NCBI RefSeq assembly: GCF_000003605.2
Contig: NW_003143966.1
Span: forward strand, 1-23,039
DNA length: 23,039 nucleotides
Source of the DNA: Saccoglossus kowalevskii
Taxonomy: Eukaryota; Hemichordata; Enteropneusta; Harrimaniidae
Direction of reading: 5' to 3'
Shown: positions 7,526 through 18,386 of the stretch, piece by piece
Position numbering within the stretch: position 1 is the first letter of the stretch
How the letters are laid out: each line of letters opens with the position of its first letter
Notes under the pieces: generated by a model
What the model saw: only the letters and a program-made list of their open reading frames with translations
What the model was told of the DNA's origin: nothing
Database searches by the model: none
Translations under genes and position numbers: made by a program

Positions 7526-10044
7526 TTCTCTACTTGCAATCCACACACATGATGTATTACAACAAACTGGCTTTTTTCCAAATATTGGGACTATTTGTCC
7601 TCGCAATGGTAGTGTGTTTGTTAGTCCCCGGAACATGCTGATTCTCTACTTGCAATCCACACACGTGATGTATTGCAACAAACTGTTTTTTTTTTGCAAA
7701 TATTGGAACTACTTGTCCTCGCAATGGTAGTGTGTTTGTTAGTCCCCGGAACATGCTAATTCTCTACTTGCAATCCAGACACATGATGTATTACACAAAC
7801 TGGCTTTTTTTCAAATATTGGGACTATTTGTCCTCGCAATGGTAGTGTGTTTGTTAGTCCCCGGAACATGCTGATTCTCTACTTGCAATCCACACACATG
7901 ATGTATCACAACAAACTGGCTTTTTTCCAAATATTGGGTCTATTTGTCCTCGCAATGGTAGTGTGTTTGGTAGTCCCCGGAACATGCTAATTCTCTACTT
8001 GCAATCCCCACACGTGATGTATTACAACAAACTGGCGTTTTTCCAAATATTGGGACTATTTGTCCTCGAAATGGTAGTGTGTTTGTTAGTCCCCGGAACA
8101 TGCTAATTCTCTGCTTGCCATCCACACACATGATGTATTACAACAAACTGGCTTTTTTTCCAAATATTGGGACTATTTGTCCGCGCAATGGTAGTGTGTT
8201 TGTTAGTCCCCGTAACATGCTGATTCTCTACTTGCAATCCACACACATGATGTATTACAACAACCTGGCTTTTTTTCAAATATTGGGACTATTTGTCCTC
8301 GCAATGGTAGTGTGTTTGTTTGTCCCCGGAACATGCTAATTCTCTACTTGCAATCCACAAACATGATGTATTACAACAAACTGGCTTTTTTCCAAATATT
8401 GGGACTATTTGTCCTCGCAATGGTAGTGTGTTTGTTAGTCCCCGAAACATGCTGATTCTCTACTTGCAATCCACACACGTGATGTATTACAACAAACTGT
8501 TTTTTTTTCCAAATATTGGGACTATTTGTCCTCACAATGGTAGTGTGATTTTTATTCCCCGGAACATGCTGATTCTCTACTTGCAATCCACACAAATGAT
8601 GTATTACAACAAACTGGCTTTTTTCCAAATATTGGGACTATTTGTCCTCGAAATGGTTGTGTGTTTGTTAGTCCCCGGAACATGCTAATTCTCTACTTGC
8701 AATCCACACACATGATGTATTACAACAAACTGTTTTTTTTTCCAAATATTGGGACTATTTGTCCTCGCAATGGTAGTGTGTTTGTTAGTCCCCGGAACAT
8801 GCTGATTCTCTACTTGCAATCCACACACATGATGTATTACAACAGACTGGCTTTTTTCCAAATATTGGGACTATTTGTCTTCGCAATGGTAGTGTGTTTG
8901 TTAGTCCCCGGAACATGCTGATTCTCTACTTGCAATCCACACACGTGATGTATTACAACAAACTGTTTTTTCCAAATATTGGGACTATTTGTCCTCGCAA
9001 TGGTAGTGTGTTTGTTAGTCCCCGCAACATGCTGATTCTCTATTTGCAATCTACACACGTGATGTATTACAACAAACTGGCTTTTTTCCAAATATTGGGA
9101 CTATTTGTCCTCGAAATGGTAGTGTGTTTGTTAGTCCCCGGAACATGCTAATTCTCTACTTGCAATCCACACACATGATGTATTACAACAAACTGTTTTT
9201 TTTCCAAATATTGGGACTATTTGTCCTCACAATGGTAGTGTGTTTGTTAGTCCCCGGAACATGCTGATTCTCTACTTGCAATCCACACACATGATGTATT
9301 ACAACAGACTGGCTTTTTTCCAAATATTGGGACTATTTGTCCTCGCAATGGTAGTGTGTTTGTTAGTCCCCGGAACATGCTGATTCTCTACTTGCAATCC
9401 ACACATGTGATGTATTACAACAAACTGTTTTTTTCCAAATATTGGGACTATTTGTCCTCACAATGGTAGTGTGTTTGTTAGTCCCCGCAACATGCTGATT
9501 CTCTATTTGCAATCTACACACGTGATGTATTACAACAAACTGGCTTTTTTCCAAATATTGGGACTATTTGTCCTCGAAATGGTAGTGTGTTTGTTAGTCC
9601 CCGGAACATGCTAATTCTCTACTTGCAATCCACACACATGATGTATTACAACAAACTGTTTTTTTTCCAAATATTGGGACTATTTGTCCTCACAATGGTA
9701 GTGTGTTTGTTAGTCCCCGGAACATGCTGATTCTCTACTTGCAATCCACACACATGATGTATTACAACAGACTGGCTTTTTTCCAAATATTGGGACTATT
9801 TGTCCTCGCAATGGTAGTGTGTTTGTTAGTCCCCGGAACATGCTGATTCTCTATTTGCAATCTACACACGTGATGTATTACAACAAACTGTTTTTTCCAA
9901 ATATTGGGACTATTTGTCCTCGCAATGGTAGTGTGTTTGTTAGTCCCCGCAACATGCTGATTCTCTATTTGCAATCTACACACGTGATGTATTACAACAA
10001 ACTGGCTTTTTTCCAAATATTGGGACTATTTGTCCTCGTAATGG
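7492..10044 (+). repeat. 2,552-bp (22-monomer) block, copy 2
   Basis: This is a directly adjacent second copy of 4,940-7,491, in the same orientation. Its right end is marked by the CCTCGTAATGG monomer, which occurs both at about 7,483 and about 10,034. A direct tandem duplication through unequal sister exchange explains it. An assembly duplication should be excluded, because the two copies are so alike. Confidence 0.85.
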
Positions 10045-10630
10045 TAGTGTGTTTGTTAGTCCCCGGAACATGCTGATTCTCTACTTGCAATCCACACACG
10101 TGATGTATTACAACAAACTGTTTTTTTCCAAATATTGGGACTATTTGTCCTCACAATGGTAGTGTGTTTGTTAGTCCCCGCAACATGCTGATTCTCTATT
10201 TGCAATCTACACACGTGATGTATTACAACAAACTGTTTTTTCCAAATATTGGGACTATTTGTCCTCGCAATGGTAGTGTGTTTGTTAGTCCCCGCAACAT
10301 GCTGATTCTCTATTTGCAATCTACACACGTGATGTATTACAACAAACTGTTTTTTTCCAAATATTGGGACTATTTGTCCTCGCAATGGTAGTGTGTTTGT
10401 TAGTCCCCGCATCATGCTGATTCTCTATTTGCAATCCACACACGTGATGTATTACAACAAACTGTTTTTTTCCAAATATTGGGACTATTTGTCCTCACAA
10501 TGGTAGTGTGTTTGTTAGTCCCCGGACATGCTGATTCTCTACTTGCAATTCGACACACGTGATGTATTACAACAAACTATTTTTTGTCAAAATATTGGGA
10601 ACTATTGAACTATTTGTTCCCCAATGGTAG
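9700..10630 (+). repeat. Block copied at 11,333-12,265 (shift about 1,633 bp)
   Basis: The succession CCTCGTAATGG, three to four CCCCGCAACATG monomers, then CCCCGCATCATG and finally a divergent monomer with an internal short duplication is present here and again about 1,633 bp to the right. The stretch 10,056-10,415 has the same reading on the minus strand as 11,689-12,048 over its full length. The block consists largely of CACGTG-type monomers. Confidence 0.8.
10501..10630 (+). repeat. Lengthened marker monomer with internal duplication (first of three)
   Basis: The T-tract is followed by GTCAAAATATTGGGAAC and then a second ACTATTTG-like piece before CCCCAATGG, so the GGGACTATT segment is partly doubled and the usual GTCCTCGCAATGG becomes GTTCCCCAATGG. 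This copy has further small indels (CCCCGGACATG, CAATTCGACAC) relative to the versions at about 11,205-11,335 and 12,135-12,265, which are near-identical to each other. The three mark block boundaries. Confidence 0.75.
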
Positions 10631-11204
10631 TGTGTTTGTTAGTCCCCGGAACATGCTGATTCTCTACTTGCAATCCACACACATGATGTATTACAACAAA
10701 CTGGCTTTTTTTCCAAATATTGAGACTATTTGTTCTCGCAATGGTAGTGTGTTTTTTAGTCCCCGGAACATGCTAATTCTCTACTTGCAATCCACACACA
10801 TGATGTATTGCAACAAACTGGCTTTTTTTCCAAATATTGGGACTATTTGTCCTCGCAATGGTAGTGTGTGTTAGTCCCCGGAACATGCTAATTCTCTACT
10901 TGCAATCCACACACATGATGTATTACAACAAACTGGCTTTTTTCCAAATATTGGGACTATTTGTCCTCGCAATGGTAGTGTGTTTGTTAGTCTCCGGAAC
11001 ATGCTGATTCTCTACTTGCAATCCACACACATGATGTATCACAACAAACTGGCTTTCTTCCAAATATTGGGACTATTTGTCCTCGCAATGGTAGTGTGTT
11101 TGTTAGTCCCCGGAACATGCTGATTCTTCTACTTGCAATCCACACATGTGATGTATACAACAAACTGTTTTTTTCCAAATATTGGGACTATTTGTCCTCA
11201 CAAT

Positions 11205-11335
11205 GGTAGTGTGTTTGTTAGTCCCCGGAACATGCTGATTCTCTACTTGCAATCGACACACGTGATGTATTACAACAAACTATTTTTTTGTCAAAATATT
11301 GGGACTATTGGAACTATTTGTCCCCCAATGGTAGT
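11205..11335 (+). repeat. Lengthened marker monomer (second)
   Basis: It reads TGCAATCGACACACGTG, then ACTATTTTTTTGTCAAAATA, then GGGACTATTGGAACTATTTG and TCCCCCAATGG. It is identical in these features to the monomer 930 bp downstream, which sets an eight-monomer period between them. The extra bases make this monomer about 10 bp longer than the norm. Confidence 0.8.
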
Positions 11336-12134
11336 GTGTTTGTTAGTCCCCGGAACATGCTGATTCTCTACTTGCAATCCACACACATGATGTATTACAA
11401 CAGACTGGCTTTTTTCCAAATATTGGGACTATTTGTCCTTGCAATGGTAGTGTGTTTGTTAGTCCCCGGAACATGCTGATTCTCTACTTGCAATCCACAC
11501 ACATGATGTATTACAACAAACTGTTTTTTCCAAATATTGGGACTATTTGTCCTCGCAATGGTAGTGTGTTTGTTAGTCCCCGCAACATGCTGATTCTCTA
11601 TTTGCAATCTACACACGTGATGTATTACAACAAACTGGCTTTTTTCCAAATATTGGGACTATTTGTCCTCGTAATGGTAGTGTGTTTGTTAGTCCCCGGA
11701 ACATGCTGATTCTCTACTTGCAATCCACACACGTGATGTATTACAACAAACTGTTTTTTTCCAAATATTGGGACTATTTGTCCTCACAATGGTAGTGTGT
11801 TTGTTAGTCCCCGCAACATGCTGATTCTCTATTTGCAATCTACACACGTGATGTATTACAACAAACTGTTTTTTCCAAATATTGGGACTATTTGTCCTCG
11901 CAATGGTAGTGTGTTTGTTAGTCCCCGCAACATGCTGATTCTCTATTTGCAATCTACACACGTGATGTATTACAACAAACTGTTTTTTTCCAAATATTGG
12001 GACTATTTGTCCTCGCAATGGTAGTGTGTTTGTTAGTCCCCGCATCATGCTGATTCTCTATTTGCAATCCACACACGTGATGTATTACAACAAACTGTTT
12101 TTTTCCAAATATTGGGACTATTTGTCCTCACAAT

Positions 12135-12265
12135 GGTAGTGTGTTTGTTAGTCCCCGGAACATGCTGATTCTCTACTTGCAATCGACACACGTGATGTAT
12201 TACAACAAACTATTTTTTTGTCAAAATATTGGGACTATTGGAACTATTTGTCCCCCAATGGTAGT
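12135..12265 (+). repeat. Lengthened marker monomer (third)
   Basis: This is a third copy of the GGGACTATTGGAACTATTTG variant, 930 bp after the second. The next monomer (about 12,310-12,390) has accumulated three small deletions: TTACACAAAC, CCAAATATGG and GTGTTGGTAG. The boundary therefore joins a homogenised block to a decayed copy. Confidence 0.8.
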
Positions 12266-12724
12266 GTGTTTGTTAGTCCCCGGAACATGCTGATTCTCTA
12301 CTTGCAATCCACACACATGATGTATTACACAAACTGGCTTTTTTCCAAATATGGGACTATTTGTCCTTGCAATGGTAGTGTGTTGGTAGTCCCCGGAACA
12401 TGCTAATTCTCTACTTGCAATCCACACACGTGATGTATTACAACAAACTGTTTTTTTTTCCAAAAATTGGAACTATTTGTCCTCGCAATGGTAGTGTGTT
12501 TGTTAGTCCCCGGAACATGCTAATTCTCTACTTGCAATCCACACACATGATGTATTACAACAAACTGGCTTTTTTCCAAATATTGGGACTATTTGTCCTC
12601 GCAATGGTAGTGTGTTTGTTTGTCCCCGGAACATGCTAATTCTCTACTTGCAATCCACACACATGATGTATTACAACAAACTGGCTTTTTTCCAAATATT
12701 GGGACTATTTGTCCGCGCAATGGT

Positions 12725-13660
12725 AGTGTGTTTGTTAGTCCCCGGAACATGCTGATTCTCTACTTGCAATCCACACACGTGATGTATTACAACAAACTGT
12801 TTTTTTTTCAAATATTGGAACTATTTGTCCTCGCAATGGTAGTGTGTTTGTTAGTCCCCGGAACATGCTAATTCTCTACTTGCAATCCACACACATTATG
12901 TATTACAACAAACTGGCTTTTTTCCAAATATTGGGACTATTTGTCCTCGCAATGGTAGTGTGTTTGTTAGTCCCCGGAACATGCTGATTCTCTACTTGCA
13001 ATCCACACACATGATGTATCACAACAAACTGGCTTTTTTCCAAATATTGGGACTATTTGTCCTCGAAATGGTAGTGTGTTTGTTAGTCCCCGGAACATGC
13101 TGATTCTCTATTTGCAATCCACAGACATGATGTGTTTCAACAAACTGGCTTTTTTTGCCAAATATTGGGATATTTGTCCTCCTCGCAATGGTAGTGTGTT
13201 TGTTAGTCCCCGGAACATGCTGATTCTCTACTTGCAATCCACACACGTGATGTATTACAACAAACTGTTTTTTTTTCAAATATTGGAACTATTTGTCCTC
13301 GCAATGGTAGTGTGTTTGTTAGTCCCCGGAACATGCTAATTCTCTACTTGCAATCCACACACATTATGTATTACAACAAACTGGCTTTTTTCCAAATATT
13401 GGGACTATTTGTCCTCGCAATGGTAGTGTGTTTGTTAGTCCCCGGAACATGCTGATTCTCTACTTGCAATCCACACACATGATGTATCACAACAAACTGG
13501 CTTTTTTCCAAATATTGGGACTATTTGTCCTCGAAATGGTAGTGTGTTTGTTAGTCCCCGGAACATGCTGATTCTCTATTTGCAATCCACAGACATGATG
13601 TGTTTCAACAAACTGGCTTTTTTTGCCAAATATTGGGATATTTGTCCTCCTCGCAATGGT
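12725..13660 (+). repeat. Tandem duplication of a four-monomer (468-bp) unit
   Basis: Two adjacent copies (about 12,725-13,192 and 13,193-13,660) share the rare words ACACATTATG, CCACAGACATGATGTGTTTCA, TTTTTTTGCCAAATATTGGGA followed by a short TATTTGTCCTCC, and a 3-base TCC insertion giving GTCCTCCTCGCAATGG. The offset of ATTATG (12895 and 13363) is 468 bp. It is a young local duplication. Confidence 0.85.
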
Positions 13661-14138
13661 AGTGTGTTTGTTAGTCCCCGGAACATGCTAATTCTCTGCT
13701 TGCAATCCACACACATGATGTATTACAACAAACTGGCTTTTTTTCCAAATATTGAGACTATTTGTCCTCGCAATGGTAGTGTGTTTGTTAGTCCCCGGAA
13801 CATGCTGATTCTCTACTTGCAATCCACACACATGATGTATTACAACAACCTGGCTTTTTTTTCAAATATTGGGACTATTTGACCTCGCAATGGTAGTGTG
13901 TTTGTTAGTCCCCGGAACATGCTGATTCTCTACTTGCAATCCACACACATGATGTATTACAACAACCTGGCTTTTTTTTCAAATATTGGAACTATTTGTC
14001 CTCGCAATGGTAGTGTGTTTGTTAGTCCCCGGAACATGCTAATTCTCTACTTGCAATCCACACACATGATGTATTACAACAAACTGGCTTTTTTCCAAAT
14101 ATTGGGACTATTTGTCCTCGCAATGGTAGTGTGTTTGT
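13502..14138 (+). repeat. 637-bp segment identical to 15,662-16,298
   Basis: Base-by-base comparison at a shift of 2,160 bp shows no difference from 13,502 to 14,138, including rare variants such as ATTGAGAC, TTTGACCTCGC and CTCTGCTTGC. On the left the homology continues with a one-base T-tract difference, back to about 13,190 with few changes. On the right it ends where TTTGTTAGTCCCAGG faces TTTGGTAGTCCCCGG. The identity implies a very recent copy or gene conversion. Confidence 0.92.
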
Positions 14139-14289
14139 TAGTCCCAGGAACATGCTAATTCTCTACTTGCAATCCACACACATGATGTATTACAACAAAC
14201 TAGCTTTTTTCCAAATATTGGGACTATTTGTCCTCGCAATGGTAGTGTGTTTGTTAGTCCCCGGAACATGCTGATTCTCTACTTGCAAT

Positions 14290-14860
14290 CCACACACGTG
14301 ATGTATTACAACAAACTGTTTTTTTTCTAAATATTGGAACTATTTGTCCTCGCAATGGTAGTGTGTTTGTTAGTCCCAGGAACATGCTAATTCTCTAGTT
14401 GCAATCCACACACATGATGTATTACAACAAACTAGCTTTTTTCCAAATATTGGGACTATTTGTCCTCGCAATGGTAGTGTGTTTGTTAGTCCCCGGAACA
14501 TGCTAATTCTCTACTTGCAATCCACACACGTGATGTATTACAACAAACTGTTTTTTTTTTAATATTGGAACTATTTGTCCTCGCAATGGTAGTGTGTTTG
14601 TTAGTCCCCGGAACATGCTGATTCTCTACTTGCAATCCACACACGTGATGTATTACAACAAACTGTTTTTTTTTTAATATTGGAACTATTTGTCCTCGCA
14701 ATGGTAGTGTGTTTGTTAGTCCCCGGAACATGCTGATTCTCTACTTGCAATCCACACACGTGATGTATTACAACAAACTGTTTTTTTTCTAAATATTGGA
14801 ACTATTTGTCCTCGCAATGGTAGTGTGTTTGTTAGTCACCGGAACATGCTAATTCTCTAC
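14290..14860 (+). repeat. Run of long-T-tract CACGTG monomers lacking CCAA
   Basis: Several consecutive monomers have CACGTG followed by a T-tract that runs straight into AATATTGGAAC (near 14,551 and 14,667) or into CTAAATATTGG (near 14,330 and 14,788). The usual CCAA before ATATTGG is partly lost. The same variants appear at about 3,397, 17,996 and 19,275, each time next to GTCACCGG monomers, so they travel as a linked set. Confidence 0.7.
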
Positions 14861-15147
14861 TTGCAATCCACACACGTGATGTATTACAACAAACTGGCTT
14901 TTTTCCAAATATTGGGACTATTTGTCCTCGCAATGGTAGTGTGTTTGTTAGTCCCCGGAACATGCTGATTCTCTACTTGCAATCCACACACATGATGTAT
15001 CACAACAAACTGGCTTTTTTCCAAATATTGGGACTATTTGTCCTCGCAATGGTAGTGTGTTTGGTAGTCCCCGGAACATGCTAATTCTCTACTTGCAATC
15101 CACACACCTGATGTATTACAACAAACTGTTTTTTTTCCAAAAATTGG

Positions 15148-15250
15148 AACTATTTGTCCTCGCAATGGTAGTGTGTTTGTTAGTCAACAAACTGGCTTTT
15201 TTCCAAATATTGGGACTATTTGTCCTCGCAATGGTAGTGTGTTTGTTCGT
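15148..15250 (+). repeat. Truncated monomer with a 50-bp internal deletion
   Basis: At 15,181-15,195 TAGTC joins directly to AACAAACTGG. About 50 bp that normally lie between them (CCCGGAACATG through GTATTAC) are missing, with at most one base of shared sequence at the junction. It is the only deletion of this size I see in the array and gives a useful unique landmark. Confidence 0.85.
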
Positions 15251-15661
15251 CCCCGGAACATGCTAATTCTCTACTTGCAATCCACACACATGATGTATTA
15301 CAACAAACTGGCTTTTTTCCAAATATTGGGACTATTTGTCCGCGCAATGGTAGTGTGTTTGTTAGTCCCCGGAACATGCTGATTCTCTACTTGCAATCCA
15401 CACACGTGATGTATTACAACAAACTGTTTTTTTTTCAAATATTGGAACTATTTGTCCTCGCAATGGTAGTGTGTTTGTTAGTCCCCGGAACATGCTAATT
15501 CTCTACTTGCAATCCACACACATGATGTATTACAACAAACTGGCTTTTTTCCAAATATTGGGACTATTTGTCCTCGCAATGGTAGTGTGTTTGTTAGTCC
15601 CCGGAACATGCTGATTCTCTACTTGCAATCCACACACATGATGTATCACAACAAACTGGCT

Positions 15662-16298
15662 TTTTTTCCAAATATTGGGACTATTTGTCCTCGAAATGGT
15701 AGTGTGTTTGTTAGTCCCCGGAACATGCTGATTCTCTATTTGCAATCCACAGACATGATGTGTTTCAACAAACTGGCTTTTTTTGCCAAATATTGGGATA
15801 TTTGTCCTCCTCGCAATGGTAGTGTGTTTGTTAGTCCCCGGAACATGCTAATTCTCTGCTTGCAATCCACACACATGATGTATTACAACAAACTGGCTTT
15901 TTTTCCAAATATTGAGACTATTTGTCCTCGCAATGGTAGTGTGTTTGTTAGTCCCCGGAACATGCTGATTCTCTACTTGCAATCCACACACATGATGTAT
16001 TACAACAACCTGGCTTTTTTTTCAAATATTGGGACTATTTGACCTCGCAATGGTAGTGTGTTTGTTAGTCCCCGGAACATGCTGATTCTCTACTTGCAAT
16101 CCACACACATGATGTATTACAACAACCTGGCTTTTTTTTCAAATATTGGAACTATTTGTCCTCGCAATGGTAGTGTGTTTGTTAGTCCCCGGAACATGCT
16201 AATTCTCTACTTGCAATCCACACACATGATGTATTACAACAAACTGGCTTTTTTCCAAATATTGGGACTATTTGTCCTCGCAATGGTAGTGTGTTTGG
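15662..16298 (+). repeat. 637-bp segment identical to 13,502-14,138
   Basis: This is the second copy of the perfectly matching segment, five to six monomers long. The 2,160-bp shift is about 19 monomers minus the 50-bp deletion at 15,185 plus T-tract gains, so the intervening array was copied as part of a larger event or the deletion happened afterwards. Confidence 0.92.
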
Positions 16299-16834
16299 TA
16301 GTCCCCGGAACATGCTAATTCTCTACTTGCAATCCACACACGTGATGTATTACAACAAACTGTTTTTTTTTCCAAAAATTGGAACTATTTGTCCTCGCAA
16401 TGGTAGTGTGTTTGTTAGTCCCCGGAACATGCTAATTCTCTACTTGCAATCCACACACATGATGTATTACAACAAACTGGCTTTTTTCCAAATATTGGGA
16501 CTATTTGTCCGCGCAATGGTAGTGTGTTTGTTAGTCCCCGGAACATGCTGATTCTCTACTTGCAATCCACACACGTGATGTATTACAACAAACTGTTTTT
16601 TTTTCCAAATATTGGAACTATTTGTCCTCGCAATGGTAGTGTGTTTGTTAGTCCCCGGAACATGCTAATTCTCTACTTGCAATCCACACACGTGATGTAT
16701 TACAACAAACTGGCTTTTTTCCAAATATTGGGACTATTTGTCCTCGCAATGGTAGTGTGTTTGTTAGTCCCCGGAACATGCTGATTCTCTACTTGCAATC
16801 CACACACATGATGTATCACAACAAACTGGCTTTT

Positions 16835-17380
16835 TTCCAAATGTTGGGACTATTTGTCCTCGCAATGGTAGTGTGTTTGGTAGTCCCCAAAGCATGCCCA
16901 TTCTCTACTTGCAATCCACACACATGATGTATTACAACAAACTGGATTTATTCCAAATATTGGGACTATTTGTCCTCGAAATGGTAGTGTGTTTGTTAGT
17001 CCCCGGAACATGCTGATTCTCTATTTGCAATCCACACACATGATGTGTTACAACAAACTGGCTTTTTTTGCCAAATATTGGGACTATTTGTCCTCCTCGC
17101 AATGGTAGTGTGTTTGGTAGTCCCCAAAACATGCTAATTCTCTACTTGCAATCCACACACATGATGTATTACAACAAACTGGATTTTTTCCAAATATTGG
17201 GACTATTTGTCCTCGAAATGGTAGTGTGTTTGTTAGTCCCCGGAACATGCTCATTCTCTACTTGCAATCCACACACGTGATGTATTACAACAAACTGGCT
17301 TTTTTCCAAATATTGGGACTATTTGTCCTCGCAATGGTAGTGTGTTTGGTAGTCCCCAGAACATGCGAATTCTCTACTTG
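16835..17380 (+). repeat. Interior run of unusually divergent monomers
   Basis: These monomers carry several changes in otherwise constant blocks: AAATGTTGGGAC, CCCCAAAGCATGCCCATTC, CTGGATTTATTCC and CTGGATTTTTTCC, CCCCAAAACATG, ACATGCTCATTC and ACATGCGAATTC. The stop triplet that is otherwise present in nearly every copy (TGA or TAA after ATGC) is lost in three of them. They may be a relic of an older array portion that escaped homogenisation. Confidence 0.65.
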
Positions 17381-17757
17381 CAATCCACACACGTGATGTA
17401 TTACAACAAACTTTTTTTTTTCCAAAAATTGGAACTATTTGTCCTCGCAATGGTAGTGTGTTTGTTAGTCCCGGAACATGCTAATTCTCTACATGCAATC
17501 CACACACATGATGTATTACAACAAACTGGCTTTTTTCCAAATATTGGGACTATTTGTCCTCGCAATGGTAGTGTGTTTGTTAGTCCCCGGAACATGCTAA
17601 TTCTCGACTTGCAATCCACACACATGATGTATCACAACAAACTGGCTTTTTTTCAAATATTGGGACTATTTGTCCTCGCAATGGTAGTGTGTTTGGTAGT
17701 CCCCGGAACATGCGAATTCTCTACTTGCAATCCACACACGTGATGTATTACACAAAA

Positions 17758-18228
17758 TGTTTTTTTTTCTCCAAAAATTGGGACTATTTGTCCTCGCAAT
17801 GGTAGTGTGTTTGTTAGTCCCCGGAACATGCTAATTCTCTACTTGCAATCCACACACATGATGTATTACAACAAACTGGCTTTTTTCCAAATATTGGGAC
17901 TATTTGTCCTCGCAATGGTAGTGTGTTTGTTAGTCCCCGGAACATGCTAATTCTCTACTTGCAATCCACACACGTGATGTATTACAACAAACTGTTTTTT
18001 TTTTAATATTGGAACTATTTGTCCTCGCAATGGTAGTGTGTTTGTTAGTCCCCAGAACATGCTGATTCTCTACTTGCAATCCACACACGTGATGTATTAC
18101 AACAAACTGTTTTTTTTTCTAAATATTGGAACTATTTGTCCTCGCAATGGTAGTGTGTTTGTTAGTCACCGGAACATGTTAATTCTCTACTTGCAATCCA
18201 CACACATGATGTATTACAACAAACTAGC
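17758..18228 (+). repeat. Interior block shared with left edge 3,150-3,620
   Basis: It carries the same ordered set of rare markers as the left-edge block (TTTTCTCCAAAAATTGG, T-tract into AATATTGG, CCCCAGAACATG, TTTCTAAATATTGG, GTCACCGGAACATGTT). The shift is 14,608 bp. After the last marker the two copies differ: this one continues with AACTAGCTTTTTTCC. Confidence 0.8.
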
Positions 18229-18386
18229 TTTTTTCCAAATATTGGGACTATTTGTCCTCGCAATGGTAGTGTGTTTGTTAGTCCCCGGAACATGCTGATT
18301 CTTTACTTGCAATCCACACACATGATGTATCACAACAAACTGGCTTTTTTCCAAATATTGGGACTATTTGTCCTCGCAATGGTAGT

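Noticed and set aside
10056-10415. 119-codon minus-strand frame, repeated at 11,689-12,048
   Set aside because: Repetition reflects copying of the satellite block, not gene conservation. The frame runs through three tandem monomers and has no recognisable domain.
12345-12354. CCAAATATGG, a perfect CArG box in the array
   Set aside because: It arises from a one-base deletion in a single decayed monomer. The normal CCAAATATTGG has seven A/T bases and does not fit the consensus.
15587-16042. Longest open frame in the window (151 codons, plus strand) and its many relatives of about 86 codons
   Set aside because: It begins with GTG, crosses four satellite monomers and depends on chance T-tract lengths. 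The peptide is just the translated repeat, and similar frames appear wherever tract lengths happen to fit. No conserved domain is visible.
17243-17252. GAACATGCTC, a perfect p53-type half-site
   Set aside because: Only a single monomer fits exactly, the standard monomer mismatches in the last position, and no adjacent second half-site exists.
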